Positions 1-7,549 of a DNA stretch of 64,000 nt are shown here, in pieces (position 1 is the first letter of the stretch; every line of letters begins with the position of its first letter). A model generated the notes under the pieces. The model was not told the DNA's origin. It saw only the letters and a program-made list of their open reading frames with translations, and ran no database searches. The translations under genes were made by a program, and so were the position numbers. The stretch lies in IMG/VR virus record IMGVR_UViG_3300047480_000545, positions 62,001 to 126,000 of that record; one strand, written 5' to 3'. The stretch is from a virus.

Positions 1-34
1 GGTGTCGGCGGTTCGATTCCGTCCTTGGGGACCA
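1..34 (+). tRNA. tRNA, 5' truncated by window edge
   Basis: Only the T arm (stem GGCGG/CCGTC around a TTCGATT loop), the 3' acceptor strand, discriminator A and encoded CCA are in the window. The anticodon lies outside, so the identity cannot be read. Confidence 0.85.
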
Positions 35-57
35 TATTATTCTAAAGGAGAAAGGAA

Positions 58-249
58 ATGCTTATTATAGGATGCAAACATAGAGCAAACTCATATTCTG
101 CTATAAATGCCGTTAGAAAGCACACTGGAAAAAGTTTACTTGAAAGTAAAAGACTTATTGAAAGCGTGATGGAAGGAAAGACTGTTGAACTTCCTGATGA
201 TTTTGTCCTACGAGAAGATTTGGAAGATGCCAACTTTTTAGTGGCTTGA
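58..249 (+). CDS. small L7/L12 C-terminal-like protein
   Basis: A 63-residue protein with a strong Shine-Dalgarno (AGGAGAAAGGAA) just before the ATG. The segment AVRKHTGKSLLESKRLIE resembles the helix-turn-helix part of the ribosomal L7/L12 C-terminal domain (also the ClpS-like fold), a similarity seen in other short phage proteins. No catalytic residues are evident and the function is unknown. It sits between a tRNA and the DNA methyltransferase. Its TGA stop lies inside the -35 element of the next promoter. Confidence 0.7.
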   Translation: MLIIGCKHRANSYSAINAVRKHTGKSLLESKRLIESVMEGKTVELPDDFVLREDLEDANFLVA

Positions 250-274
250 CTTATTTGAGTTTTTTTGATATGAT
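246..274 (+). promoter_or_regulatory. sigma70-type promoter for methyltransferase genes
   Basis: TTGACT, 17-base spacer, TATGAT, followed 19 bases later by the methyltransferase start. The TGA stop of the upstream gene (247-249) lies inside the -35 hexamer. Confidence 0.65.
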
Positions 275-292
275 GTATAAAATGAGGTAAAA

Positions 293-1186
293 ATGAAAGT
301 ATTAGGACTATTCAGTGGAATCGGTGGCTTTGAACTTGGGCTTCAACGCGCAGGGTTTGATATAACTGCCATGTGTGAAATCGAAGAACCAGCCACACGG
401 GTTCTAAAAAAGAATTTTCCTAACGCTGTTATTTTTGACAACGTAAAAACTCTCTCACTGAAAGGTGGAGAGTATGATGTTATGTGCGGGGGGTTCCCTT
501 GCCAAGACATTTCTGTAGGTGGAAAAGGTGCTGGCATTACTGGTGAACGTTCTGGATTATGGAAAGAGTATCTACGACTTATAGATGAAGGGAAACCAAA
601 ATATGCGATCATTGAAAACGTCTTTGCAATCCTTGGCAGAGGAATTGAAGTCGTCCTACACGACCTTGCCCAAATCGGGTACGATGCGACTTGGACAATC
701 TACGACTCCAAGTTTTTTGGAGTTCCCCAACGAAGACGTAGAGTTTACATTGTGGCCGTCCGTGACGGAATCCCCCTTGGAACCGAAATCTTCAAGTTTA
801 GAGAACGTGATACTGACGAACACAGAAGAAAAGTGGAATCTATCTCACAAGGCTTTGAGTGGAGTTTTGAGGCGAAGCCAGAAAGAGGGCAAGAAGCCTT
901 TACCTACATCACTCGTCAAAGCAATGCAGAATTTACCGAATCAGGATTAGCATCAACTCTTTGTAAACGAGACTATAAACAGTTTACAGATTTGGTAATC
1001 ACTGAAAATAGAATACGCAGGGTTACTCCAACTGAACGACTACTTCTACAGTCGTTCCCAATTGATTGGTTTGATGGTTGCGACCTAACCGATACTCAAA
1101 AGTTCGTGTATAATGGAATGACGGTAAATGTCATTCAGCATGTTGGTGAGTTGATACGGGAATTTGATGATGCACAACAAGTTTGA
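293..1186 (+). CDS. DNA (cytosine-5) methyltransferase
   Basis: A 297-residue C5 cytosine methyltransferase with the family motifs in order: FSGIGG (7-12, SAM binding), GGFPCQ with catalytic Cys70, ENV (108-110), QRRRRVYIVA (about 146-155), and a C-terminal RxTPxERLLLQSFP block (motif IX/X). It would methylate phage or host DNA at C5 of cytosine, most likely protecting phage DNA from host restriction. The target site cannot be read from sequence. The length is short but complete for phage orphan enzymes. The last 23 bases overlap the next gene, so the two are translationally coupled. Confidence 0.93.
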   Translation: MKVLGLFSGIGGFELGLQRAGFDITAMCEIEEPATRVLKKNFPNAVIFDNVKTLSLKGGEYDVMCGGFPCQDISVGGKGAGITGERSGLWKEYLRLIDEGKPKYAIIENVFAILGRGIEVVLHDLAQIGYDATWTIYDSKFFGVPQRRRRVYIVAVRDGIPLGTEIFKFRERDTDEHRRKVESISQGFEWSFEAKPERGQEAFTYITRQSNAEFTESGLASTLCKRDYKQFTDLVITENRIRRVTPTERLLLQSFPIDWFDGCDLTDTQKFVYNGMTVNVIQHVGELIREFDDAQQV

Positions 1187-1805
1187 CTTTCAGAAGGTTG
1201 AAGATTTCGACAATCACATCAACCTTTCTATTCCAAACTACCAAGGACTATATGACGTTTTTAGAGCCATAGCCCTTGAATACATGCCACCAGAGGGTCA
1301 GTGCGTTGACATTGGATGTAGCACTGGTAAGTTTCTCAATGACCTCTCTGCCTCAACAGAGGGCTTCTACGTAGGTATTGACGTAGTTGAAATGGCGTCT
1401 GATAAAAATTTTGTGTTTCTCAACCAAGATGTAATCACTGCATTGGAAAACTTTACATCCGTTGACCTGATCGTATCTATGTTCACGTTACAGTTTCTTG
1501 GTAAATACAAACGCCGACAAGTTGTAAAAAAGTTGAAAGAGTTGATAGACAACGGTGCAACACTGCTACTTGCCGAAAAGGTATTCAGTGATACCGCCAA
1601 ACTAAACTCTATCATGACAAAAGAACACTACAACCAAAAACGAAAACACTTCACCGATACTGAGATTTTGGATAAAGATTACAGTTTGATTGGTAAGATG
1701 TTTTGTTTGACTAATGCCGAAATCACCGAAGAATTGAAATATCTTGGTCATGCAGACCAAGTTTGGCAAAGCTATAACTTTCGTGGTTGGGTAGTAAGAC
1801 GATAA
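1164..1805 (+). CDS. class I SAM-dependent methyltransferase
   Basis: A 213-residue Rossmann-type methyltransferase. Motif I is VDIGCSTGKF at about 48-57, and an acidic strand end YVGIDVVEM follows. The substrate is unknown; it lacks DNA-methylase motifs such as DPPY, so a small molecule, RNA or protein is possible. Three ATGs in a row mark the start, inside the end of the cytosine methyltransferase gene. Its TAA stop overlaps a late promoter motif at 1801-1808. Confidence 0.8.
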   Translation: MMMHNKFDFQKVEDFDNHINLSIPNYQGLYDVFRAIALEYMPPEGQCVDIGCSTGKFLNDLSASTEGFYVGIDVVEMASDKNFVFLNQDVITALENFTSVDLIVSMFTLQFLGKYKRRQVVKKLKELIDNGATLLLAEKVFSDTAKLNSIMTKEHYNQKRKHFTDTEILDKDYSLIGKMFCLTNAEITEELKYLGHADQVWQSYNFRGWVVRR

Positions 1806-1808
1806 ATA
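1801..1808 (+). promoter_or_regulatory. T4-type late promoter motif
   Basis: GATAAATA followed by CTTTTATG, 8 bases before tRNA-Thr. It matches the late -10-like element recurrent in this window and could express the tRNA late. Confidence 0.5.
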
Positions 1809-1815
1809 CTTTTAT

Positions 1816-1890
1816 GCTGCGGTAGCTCAGTGGTAGAGCACTTCATTGGTAATGAAGAGGTCAAGAGTTCAATCCTCTTTCGCAGCACCA
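1816..1890 (+). tRNA. tRNA-Thr(GGT)
   Basis: Complete cloverleaf: acceptor GCTGCGG pairs with TCGCAGC, the anticodon stem CTTCA/TGAAG carries loop TTGGTAA (anticodon GGT), the T loop is TTCAATC, and the CCA is encoded. Confidence 0.95.
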
Positions 1891-1906
1891 TTTTCCAACA
1901 ATGTAG

Positions 1907-1935
1907 TTGACTTCTTTCACGAATCAGTATATAAA
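1907..1935 (+). promoter_or_regulatory. CGAATCA-class early promoter
   Basis: TTGACT, 7 bases, CGAATCA, 3 bases, TATAAA (17-base spacer), about 25 bases before the start at 1960. One of 14 promoters here sharing CGAATCA. Confidence 0.8.
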
Positions 1936-1959
1936 CATACTGTGAGAAGGAGATACGAA

Positions 1960-2226
1960 ATGACGAAGTTTGTAAAAGCTAAGTTCGAAACTTCTGGTGA
2001 ATATGTTCGTTACGAGGGCAAGTTTGTTGCTCGTTTCAAACACCGTGGTAGCCCGTTCACTAAAGCAAAGTTCTTGAAAGAATTGATTGCCAATCATACG
2101 GTTGAGAGTTACTTTTCTGAAATGGCGAATGACAAAGCCCCTCTTACGATTCTTCGTGATACAAATGAAAATTGGTATTACGGTATTCTTGAAGCCTTTT
2201 CTGGCCGTTCTTTTGCCCGCGTGTGA
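1960..2226 (+). CDS. hypothetical early protein (88 aa)
   Basis: Basic N-terminal half, then a region rich in aromatic residues ending GILEAFSGRSFARV. The start was chosen at 1960 because AGAAGGAGA precedes it at the right distance and the promoter lies just upstream; a longer frame would run into tRNA-Thr. No recognised family. First gene of an early cluster of tightly packed short genes. Confidence 0.7.
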   Translation: MTKFVKAKFETSGEYVRYEGKFVARFKHRGSPFTKAKFLKELIANHTVESYFSEMANDKAPLTILRDTNENWYYGILEAFSGRSFARV

Positions 2227-2230
2227 TGAA

Positions 2231-2401
2231 ATGAAATCTTATATTTCAATCTATCAAGACTCGGAAGATGACACCTTTTCGGTGAAGGTGGTTGGGTCTG
2301 ATAACTGGGATGAACTTTCTGGTTTATCCGAACAAGAAGCGATTGATGAAGCAGATGCTATTCAAGCAGAAACTTCTCTGAAAATAGTAAAAGACTATTG
2401 A
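2231..2401 (+). CDS. hypothetical acidic protein (56 aa)
   Basis: A short acidic protein beginning MKSYISIYQDSEDD, 4 bases after the previous stop. The pattern of a beta hairpin followed by an EQEAIDEADAIQ helix resembles many small phage early proteins of unknown role. Its TGA stop is inside the next promoter's -35 (TTGACT, 2398-2403). Confidence 0.65.
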   Translation: MKSYISIYQDSEDDTFSVKVVGSDNWDELSGLSEQEAIDEADAIQAETSLKIVKDY

Positions 2402-2426
2402 CTCTTTCCACGAATCACTGTATACC
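2398..2426 (+). promoter_or_regulatory. CGAATCA-class early promoter
   Basis: TTGACT, 7 bases, CGAATCA, CTG, TATACC. The preceding gene's stop TGA (2399-2401) is part of the -35. Confidence 0.8.
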
Positions 2427-2451
2427 TATACAAGTAAGAGGGAGAGACGAA

Positions 2452-2625
2452 ATGACCAAGATTTTCAAAGAAGCTGTCTGCTGGTTCTTCCACGGTGAAA
2501 CCGAAGAAGCAATTCGTGAAGACCTTGGTTTTGACGGTGACCTTGAAGAAGTTAAGAAAATCGCCAGCGACCTGAAATCCCAAGGTCTTGACTTTGATGA
2601 TGTTTACGAATGGAGCAAAGAATGA
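2452..2625 (+). CDS. hypothetical early protein (57 aa)
   Basis: Small acidic protein with helical pattern (GETEEAIREDLGFDGDLEE) ending YEWSKE. GAGAGACGAA precedes the ATG. It overlaps the next gene by the ATGA junction. No family recognised. Confidence 0.65.
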   Translation: MTKIFKEAVCWFFHGETEEAIREDLGFDGDLEEVKKIASDLKSQGLDFDDVYEWSKE

Positions 2626-2777
2626 GCAATATCCATAGTGGAAATCTTTCCTACCTTACTCGTCTTCATCAGAAGAAGTATGGCAAACTCAAGTATTGGA
2701 TGAAACATCTGAAAACTTGGTCTGATGGTAAATGGACGGTTGAGTTCATTCCTTATGAAACGGAGAAAACAGAATAA
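2622..2777 (+). CDS. hypothetical protein (51 aa)
   Basis: Starts in the ATGA overlap with the upstream stop and ends TAATG, overlapping the next start by one base. Basic N-terminal half (LTRLHQKKYGKLKYWMKHLK) and an acidic end. Strict coupling with both neighbours supports a real gene. Confidence 0.6.
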   Translation: MSNIHSGNLSYLTRLHQKKYGKLKYWMKHLKTWSDGKWTVEFIPYETEKTE

Positions 2778-2935
2778 TGTTTGTGGTGACTGTTGACGAT
2801 GAAATAGTGGCAATCACCACAAAAAAAGAAGATGCAATGGCATTTGTCCATGCAAGTGAAGTTGATAAATCAACAGCAAAGGTAGAAATCAAGGAGATTA
2901 CAAATGAAACGAAAGAAACTACCGAAGGCTCGTAA
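2777..2935 (+). CDS. hypothetical protein (52 aa)
   Basis: Begins MFVVTVDDEIVAITTKKEDA, a predicted two-strand plus helix unit, with a charged Lys/Glu/Thr-rich tail. Coupled to the upstream gene (TAATG). Its tail overlaps the next gene by 32 bases in another frame. Confidence 0.55.
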   Translation: MFVVTVDDEIVAITTKKEDAMAFVHASEVDKSTAKVEIKEITNETKETTEGS

Positions 2936-3065
2936 TCCCTTCGTGCAACATTTGATTACGAAAAAGAGCGGTGCTCATGGTAAGAGCAAAAAAGCGCAAC
3001 GCCGTGATGATAAGGTTGAGTTGCGTAAGGGTAATAAATCCCAAGACGATTTTGACAAGGGCTGA
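2904..3065 (+). CDS. small basic conserved phage protein (53 aa)
   Basis: Very basic: begins MKRKKLPKARNPFV and continues KKSGAHGKSKKAQRRDDKVEL. This pattern (KxRNPxV then KSGAHGKSKKAxRRxxK) recalls small proteins common across phages and proteobacteria, of unknown function. CAAGGAGATTACAA precedes the ATG. Nucleic-acid or ribosome binding is plausible from charge only. Confidence 0.75.
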   Translation: MKRKKLPKARNPFVQHLITKKSGAHGKSKKAQRRDDKVELRKGNKSQDDFDKG

Positions 3066-3084
3066 CTTTCTCAAAATCGTCTTA

Positions 3085-3241
3085 CGAGTGGTGGCGAAAT
3101 GGTAGACGCAGCGGCATTAGGGGCCGTGGAGTTTCAGTGAGGCACATTGAGTGGATGGTAGTAGGCTCGAGACGAACCCATTTGCAAGAGTATGTGTAAG
3201 CTGCGATTCAGTTGAAGGTTCAAGTCCTTCCCACTTGACCA
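3085..3241 (+). tRNA. tRNA-Leu(TAG) with oversized variable region
   Basis: Acceptor CGAGTGG pairs with CCACTTG, discriminator A and CCA are present. D arm is GCGAAATGGTAGACGC, anticodon stem GCGGC/GCCGT with loop ATTAGGG gives anticodon TAG, and the T arm is GAAGG/CCTTC. Between anticodon and T stems lie 86 bases instead of about 13-15. The excess lies between two TTCAGT copies (3133-3138 and 3207-3212). A normal tRNA-Leu(TAG) exists at 62540. Whether this one matures is uncertain. Confidence 0.75.
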
Positions 3242-3260
3242 ATATTTAGAAAGATTCATT

Positions 3261-3893
3261 ATGAGTGAAATATATTACGCAATACCAGATATACATGGAA
3301 GAAAAGATTTACTTGATCTTGCACTAAAGGAAATATTCTCACGCCAAGATTCTGGAAAGATTATTTTCCTTGGTGATTATGTTGACCGTGGCCCAGACAG
3401 TGGTGGTGTTGTCCGCTATCTAATGGATGTTCCTCCTGCTGGTTGGGAATACATTTGCCTCAAAGGCAACCATGAAGATATGTTGATGTATGATTGGTGC
3501 TCATCTAATCAGTTATATGACCCAAAGGTTCTGGATAGTTTTGGTGGACTTATTGACGACGAAGTATTGCGTTGGATCAACAAACTAAAAATCTATCACA
3601 TCGAAGATGAAAATATATTTGTTCATGCCGACTGGGATGAACATCTTGAGGAACGCCAGCAACTTGAACACGCAATGATTTGGCGCAGACGTGGTAGGTA
3701 TGCATCATTTGACCATCCGACTATGTATTTGAACCATGGTCACACCCCGCATGGCGATGGTCCTATTTTTGCGATAAATCGTTGTAACTTGGATTGTGGA
3801 GCATTCTACTCAAACCGACTTTGTGTTGGGGTTTATGAGAAAGGCAAAAAAGGTCCAATCACCACTTTTGACGTTGAAAATCGTCTATACTAA
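3261..3893 (+). CDS. PP2A-like serine/threonine protein phosphatase
   Basis: A 210-residue calcineurin-like metallophosphatase similar in layout to phage lambda phosphatase. Metal-site motifs are D10-I-H12-G, GDYVDRG (38-44), GNHED (70-74), HADW and NHGHTPHG. It would hydrolyse phosphoserine/threonine (or nucleotide) esters using two metals. The tight gap between tRNA-Leu and tRNA-Arg suggests it is transcribed with them. The host or phage target is unknown. Confidence 0.9.
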   Translation: MSEIYYAIPDIHGRKDLLDLALKEIFSRQDSGKIIFLGDYVDRGPDSGGVVRYLMDVPPAGWEYICLKGNHEDMLMYDWCSSNQLYDPKVLDSFGGLIDDEVLRWINKLKIYHIEDENIFVHADWDEHLEERQQLEHAMIWRRRGRYASFDHPTMYLNHGHTPHGDGPIFAINRCNLDCGAFYSNRLCVGVYEKGKKGPITTFDVENRLY

Positions 3894-3899
3894 AATAAC

Positions 3900-3976
3900 G
3901 CCTCTGTAGTTCAACTGGATAGAGCATCGGTCTTCGAAACCGACTGTTGCGGGTTCGAATCCTGCCGGGGGCACCA
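3900..3976 (+). tRNA. tRNA-Arg(TCG)
   Basis: Acceptor GCCTCTG pairs with CGGGGGC, anticodon stem TCGGT/ACCGA has loop CTTCGAA (anticodon TCG), the T loop is TTCGAAT, and the CCA is encoded. Confidence 0.93.
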
Positions 3977-3993
3977 TTTTCAAGGAAAACAAT

Positions 3994-4182
3994 ATGGGTC
4001 TGTTTGCATTAGCAACAAAAAATACAGTAGAAGATTATGTGGAGACTGCCATATCAAATCTACGTTTGTATTTGGAACACAACAATGGCAACCCATTACA
4101 AGGAGATTATCTTCTTGATTTCGCATTACACAACGTGTTGGATGCAAAAGAAAAAATAGCTGAACTTCAAAAAAAACCTTGA
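3994..4182 (+). CDS. hypothetical helical protein (62 aa)
   Basis: Begins MGLFALATKNTVEDYVETA and appears all helical (two amphipathic helices). AAGGAAAACAAT precedes the ATG. Its TGA stop is inside the following promoter's -35. Function unknown. Confidence 0.65.
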   Translation: MGLFALATKNTVEDYVETAISNLRLYLEHNNGNPLQGDYLLDFALHNVLDAKEKIAELQKKP

Positions 4183-4207
4183 CAAATCAACCACTTACAT
4201 GTATATT
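4179..4207 (+). promoter_or_regulatory. sigma70-type early promoter
   Basis: TTGACA, 17 bases, TATATT. The stop codon of the upstream gene (4180-4182) is embedded in the -35. This copy lacks an exact CGAATCA. Confidence 0.75.
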
Positions 4208-4234
4208 AGTAAAATAATCAAACGAGGAAATGAA

Positions 4235-4798
4235 ATGAAAATCTCTCTACGCAAAGCAGACGCTATTCAACGTGCAGTAAACGATGCAATCAATGCACTT
4301 CCATTGGTTACAGAAGTTTCAATCAATGAGTTTGAACGTCCTACGGACAAAATCAGCCTTGCAAAAAGCAAGTTCGGTGCTGCTCTTGCAACTCGTGACC
4401 AACTTCTGAATGTTCTTTACGACATTCGTGTTGCTGTTGGCTCACAGAACGAAGCACATGGCATTTCTGCCCGCCTTGCTGCGGTTGCACGTCTTGAAAA
4501 AGAGATTGTGCTTATGAAGCGTATTTCTGGAATCGCACCAGCGGTTCCCCATGATGTGCTAATCGGTAAGATTGGCAAAATCAAGGGACGTGAGGCTGAC
4601 CCTTATGGTCGCTTTGACGAAGAAATTCGCACATCTATTTTTGATGAAGCCGAACTTTCGGAAATCAAAAACCGCCTTGCTGAACTGAAACTTCGCAAGC
4701 AAGCTATTCAGGACGAACTCCTTGAACTGAACGTGCGCGTTCAGATTGAACTATCGGACGATGCACTCGCCGTTCTACGGGAAGCATCTGTGCTGTAA
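4235..4798 (+). CDS. hypothetical coiled-coil protein (187 aa)
   Basis: Mostly helical with long charged stretches, for example EIKNRLAELKLRKQAIQDEL near the C-terminus, suggesting a coiled coil. Start at 4235 follows ACGAGGAAATGA and the promoter at 4179. It is followed by a stem-loop at 4804. No catalytic motif or family was recognised. Confidence 0.75.
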   Translation: MKISLRKADAIQRAVNDAINALPLVTEVSINEFERPTDKISLAKSKFGAALATRDQLLNVLYDIRVAVGSQNEAHGISARLAAVARLEKEIVLMKRISGIAPAVPHDVLIGKIGKIKGREADPYGRFDEEIRTSIFDEAELSEIKNRLAELKLRKQAIQDELLELNVRVQIELSDDALAVLREASVL

Positions 4799-4803
4799 GA
4801 AAT

Positions 4804-4826
4804 AGAGGAACCTTTGGGTTCCTCTT
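4804..4826 (+). terminator. stem-loop after 4235 gene
   Basis: GAGGAACC-TTTG-GGTTCCTC is an 8-base perfect hairpin, but only weakly U-rich afterwards; it may stabilise or terminate the transcript. Confidence 0.5.
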
Positions 4827-5063
4827 GGAGAAGGAAAGAGATTAGGACAGACTCGTAACTGTCAAGTTACAAAAACGTTCATATGAAAGCAAGGTTTTGC
4901 ATTCTTTTCTGCCATGTTCCGACATTATTATCCGATATTCCAACGGACTTGCATTTTGATGGTCGGTATTAGGGTTTGATTGCAGATTGTAGATTGCGTA
5001 TTGCTTGAGTGGCGTATAGGCCGTTGTTGATTGCTGTGTCTGTTACTTACTTTTCTTCTCACC
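4827..5063 (+). other. intergenic stretch without a gene
   Basis: About 240 bases with no convincing reading frame, between a stem-loop and a strong terminator. It contains several short T-rich runs and could be a transcribed small RNA ending at 5088, but no clear structure or promoter was found. Confidence 0.3.
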
Positions 5064-5088
5064 AAAACGCCCTTCGGGGCGTTTTTTT
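5064..5088 (+). terminator. Rho-independent terminator
   Basis: AAAACGCCC-TTCG-GGGCGTTTTTTT: a GC-rich stem with a stable TTCG loop and a T tract, immediately before a new promoter. Confidence 0.92.
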
Positions 5089-5089
5089 A

Positions 5090-5118
5090 TTGACAACCAT
5101 TTAGAAATCATATATAAA
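5090..5118 (+). promoter_or_regulatory. sigma70-type promoter
   Basis: TTGACA, 17 bases (containing AAATCA where others have GAATCA), TATAAA; it starts the unit at 5149. Confidence 0.75.
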
Positions 5119-5148
5119 TGTAGAGTAAAGCATCAACCTGAGTATACT

Positions 5149-5454
5149 ATGATTTATGAGAACGCAACAGTAAGATACTGGTATCGATATTCACATCATG
5201 TTGCCGAGCATTTTGGCTTGCCTCTTGCTCAAATGACAGTGAAACACCCAAGACTATTCAATGATGAGGGTTTTGCATTTTCCGATGCTAGTATGGGCAG
5301 AGCGCAAAATGCAGATAAAGTTTGGCTTCAAGTGAATGATGAACCTATTCGGGTTATCAAGTCACGAGACTACAACACGGAGTTTGATGAAGATGAGTTC
5401 ACTCGTATGCTATTTGTGGCAGAACAAGTTGATTTTGTGAGTTGGGGACCATGA
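5149..5454 (+). CDS. hypothetical protein (101 aa)
   Basis: Begins MIYENATVRYWYRYSHHVAEHF. Mixed alpha/beta with many aromatic residues and an acidic C-terminal third. Start is about 30 bases after the promoter. It overlaps the next gene at ATGA. No family recognised. Confidence 0.65.
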   Translation: MIYENATVRYWYRYSHHVAEHFGLPLAQMTVKHPRLFNDEGFAFSDASMGRAQNADKVWLQVNDEPIRVIKSRDYNTEFDEDEFTRMLFVAEQVDFVSWGP

Positions 5455-5798
5455 AAACTGACGTAAGTATTGCGCTGAAAAACATTGTGCTAAAAAAGCT
5501 GATGAACAACAGCTACGGAGTGAAGGCAGGAGAAATGTCTATTGTTACAAGTGGCAGGTCAAATGGTAAATCAAATAGTCAGTCAATGATGATTGAATAT
5601 TTGAAACAACAAATCAAAGAAGTCAACGAATACAAAAATATGGGATATACTCCTGTCTATTTGGATTCTAATTCTGCTACTCGCAAAGAAATGATTGAAT
5701 GGTGCAAAGATAACTGCAAATCTCCATTTTATGTTGCGGGACCACTTTTTATGTTTGAGGATAATGATGATGCTTTATTTTTTGCAACGGTATGGTAA
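5451..5798 (+). CDS. hypothetical protein (115 aa)
   Basis: Contains a Gly/Ser/Asn-rich segment GRSNGKSNSQS that superficially recalls a P-loop but lacks GxxxxGK[ST] spacing and a Walker B motif. The C-terminus (EDNDDALFFATVW) resembles the ends of the 6436 and 25395 gene products. Coupled to the upstream gene by ATGA; the next gene starts directly after its stop. Confidence 0.6.
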   Translation: MKTDVSIALKNIVLKKLMNNSYGVKAGEMSIVTSGRSNGKSNSQSMMIEYLKQQIKEVNEYKNMGYTPVYLDSNSATRKEMIEWCKDNCKSPFYVAGPLFMFEDNDDALFFATVW

Positions 5799-6455
5799 AT
5801 GAAAAAAACAGAAACAATAAAGCTATACTTTAATAAGTATCCCTATCGCATAAAATTTCAAAGCCCATCGTATTATGCATATCATAATGGAAACAGTTAT
5901 GATAGCGACGAATATAATGAGCGATACAAAGACATTCGTGCTGCTTTCAAGAATGTAGATTGGTATTTGAAAAAAGAGGCAGTTGATTATAAAACTCGTG
6001 TTGAAATGTGTCATTCTTATTTCTTGGAAGACGAATATGTTTTCCAGTATTTGTGCGAGAACTATGCACAGTTCATAGAAGAAGCCACTGTTCCTTATCG
6101 TAAAGATTTGAGTTCTGTGTATGGTGGATTGAACACTAACGCAGAACTTCGCAAAGGTCTTTATCATGGCATGTATCGTTACAAGATGATGATTGCTTGC
6201 CAAAGCTATAATGACAGAGACGCAGCAACACAATCTGTAACTGATGTCATGGATACCCTAAATGTCAAAGACAACGGAAAATGGACGCCGTATACAATTT
6301 CTATTTACTCTACGGAACCAATATATTTTGAAACCTATGAGCAAGTTTCTTATGCTGCGATGATGCTTCAACATGTAAAAATCAAAAAGATTTATGAAGC
6401 AGTATTGATAAACGAAGTAGAAAACCCTTGGGTATATGATGGCGATACTACTTGA
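5799..6455 (+). CDS. hypothetical protein, paralogue of 43589 gene (218 aa)
   Basis: Lys/Tyr-rich. Blocks ELRKGLYHGMYRYKMMIA and the C-terminal SYAAMMLQHVKIKKIYEAVLINE align by eye with EVRKCLYYERHRYKITMIAG and SYLAMIGGDMVLSVKRAVLIDE of the 43589 product. Start ATG follows the previous stop without a gap. The family function is unknown. Confidence 0.65.
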   Translation: MKKTETIKLYFNKYPYRIKFQSPSYYAYHNGNSYDSDEYNERYKDIRAAFKNVDWYLKKEAVDYKTRVEMCHSYFLEDEYVFQYLCENYAQFIEEATVPYRKDLSSVYGGLNTNAELRKGLYHGMYRYKMMIACQSYNDRDAATQSVTDVMDTLNVKDNGKWTPYTISIYSTEPIYFETYEQVSYAAMMLQHVKIKKIYEAVLINEVENPWVYDGDTT

Positions 6456-6678
6456 AAGTCATGTGTTAGATGACATATGGGAAAAGTGGATGGAGCGCAA
6501 CGGGGTTCAGTATCGTGGAGCCTTGTATTCTTCACAATGGAGAGCGCATAAAGTCTGCCAAGAGTTTGAAAACTGGCTATTTGACAACGGCGCTACAGTC
6601 ATTCAATATAATAGAGAACGAAAGATAAGATTTGATACCGAGTTTGATGCTGCGGTATTCGCAATGACATACGCATAA
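6436..6678 (+). CDS. hypothetical protein (80 aa)
   Basis: Ends with FDTEFDAAVFAMTYA, matching the pattern FxxESDYAAFILRYGE of the 25395 product. Overlaps the end of the 5799 gene by 20 bases; ATGATG start. Unknown function; probably a small alpha/beta domain shared by several genes here. Confidence 0.6.
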   Translation: MMAILLESHVLDDIWEKWMERNGVQYRGALYSSQWRAHKVCQEFENWLFDNGATVIQYNRERKIRFDTEFDAAVFAMTYA

Positions 6679-6692
6679 TCGGATGCTAATAT

Positions 6693-6700
6693 GATAAATA
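6693..6700 (+). promoter_or_regulatory. T4-type late promoter of endolysin
   Basis: GATAAATA, 25 bases before the endolysin start. It lies at the centre of a perfect 8+8 inverted repeat (ATATGATA-AA-TATCATAT) extended by ATGCT/AGCAT, so it is inside a hairpin on any read-through transcript. Confidence 0.8.
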
Positions 6701-6724
6701 TCATATCAAGCATAGGAGGCGCAT

Positions 6725-7549
6725 ATGTCATTGCCTATAACAAAAGAACAATTGTGTTCTATACTTTCAAACAATAAAGATGCTGGTTCTTGGTATGACC
6801 CACTATCTAAAATATTACCAAAATACGATATTACTTCGCCACTTAGAGTTGCTGCTTTCCTCGCACAGTGTGCTCATGAGAGCGGTCAATTCACGGTCGT
6901 TCAAGAAAATTTGATCTATTCCGCAGACGGTTTGAACAGAGTATTTCCAAAGTATTTTGTCAATGCTGGTCGTGATGCAAACGCATATGCTCGTCAACCA
7001 GAGAAGATTGCGAACATAGTATATGCTGGTCGCATGGGTAACACTGAGCCAAATGATGGCTGGAAACATCGTGGTCGTGGGTTGATACAACTCACCGGAA
7101 AAGATAATTACACAGCTTTTGCCAAGTCTGTGAACATGACTATAGACCAAGCAATCTCATATCTTGAAACCAAAGAAGGTGCGATTGAATCTGCTTGCTG
7201 GTTTTGGGCAAAAAATAATCTGAACGCACTGGCAGATGCACAAGACATGAAAGCTCTTACCAGACGTATCAATGGCGGGTTCAACGGTCTTGAAGACAGA
7301 ATGAAATATTACAACAAAGCACTTTCTGTTTTGGGTGGGAAAATTTCAGAATCAAAATCTACAACACTAAAACTTGGTTCAACTGGAAATGATGTTGTAA
7401 AGCTACAGCAAGCACTTGGACTAGTTGCAGACGGAAACTTTGGTCCTGCAACAAAAGAAGCAGTGATGAGATTTCAACTCAACAATGGGTTGGCAGCGGA
7501 TGGAGTCGCAGGACCATCTACACTTTCTAAAATTTATGGAAACAAATGA
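6725..7549 (+). CDS. endolysin: GH19 chitinase-like plus peptidoglycan-binding domain
   Basis: A 274-residue lysis enzyme. Residues about 1-200 form a glycoside hydrolase family 19 lysozyme/chitinase domain, with the likely catalytic Glu52 in AQCAHESGQF and NGG-type RRINGGFNGL. Residues about 212-272 form a PG_binding_1 domain (LKLGSTGNDVVKLQQALGL and DGVAGPSTLSKI). It would cut the glycan strand of host peptidoglycan at the end of infection. No signal peptide, so it needs a holin; a candidate is at 52417. Late promoter and AGGAGG ribosome binding site upstream; ATGA overlap with the next gene. Confidence 0.93.
   Translation: MSLPITKEQLCSILSNNKDAGSWYDPLSKILPKYDITSPLRVAAFLAQCAHESGQFTVVQENLIYSADGLNRVFPKYFVNAGRDANAYARQPEKIANIVYAGRMGNTEPNDGWKHRGRGLIQLTGKDNYTAFAKSVNMTIDQAISYLETKEGAIESACWFWAKNNLNALADAQDMKALTRRINGGFNGLEDRMKYYNKALSVLGGKISESKSTTLKLGSTGNDVVKLQQALGLVADGNFGPATKEAVMRFQLNNGLAADGVAGPSTLSKIYGNK

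Noticed and set aside
3139-3212. Group I or II intron in tRNA-Leu
   Set aside because: The insert is 74 bases, too short for known self-splicing introns, and it is not in the anticodon loop.
5502-5575. P-loop ATPase motif (GRSNGKS) in the 5451 product
   Set aside because: The spacing does not fit GxxxxGK[ST] and there is no Walker B; most likely a flexible segment.
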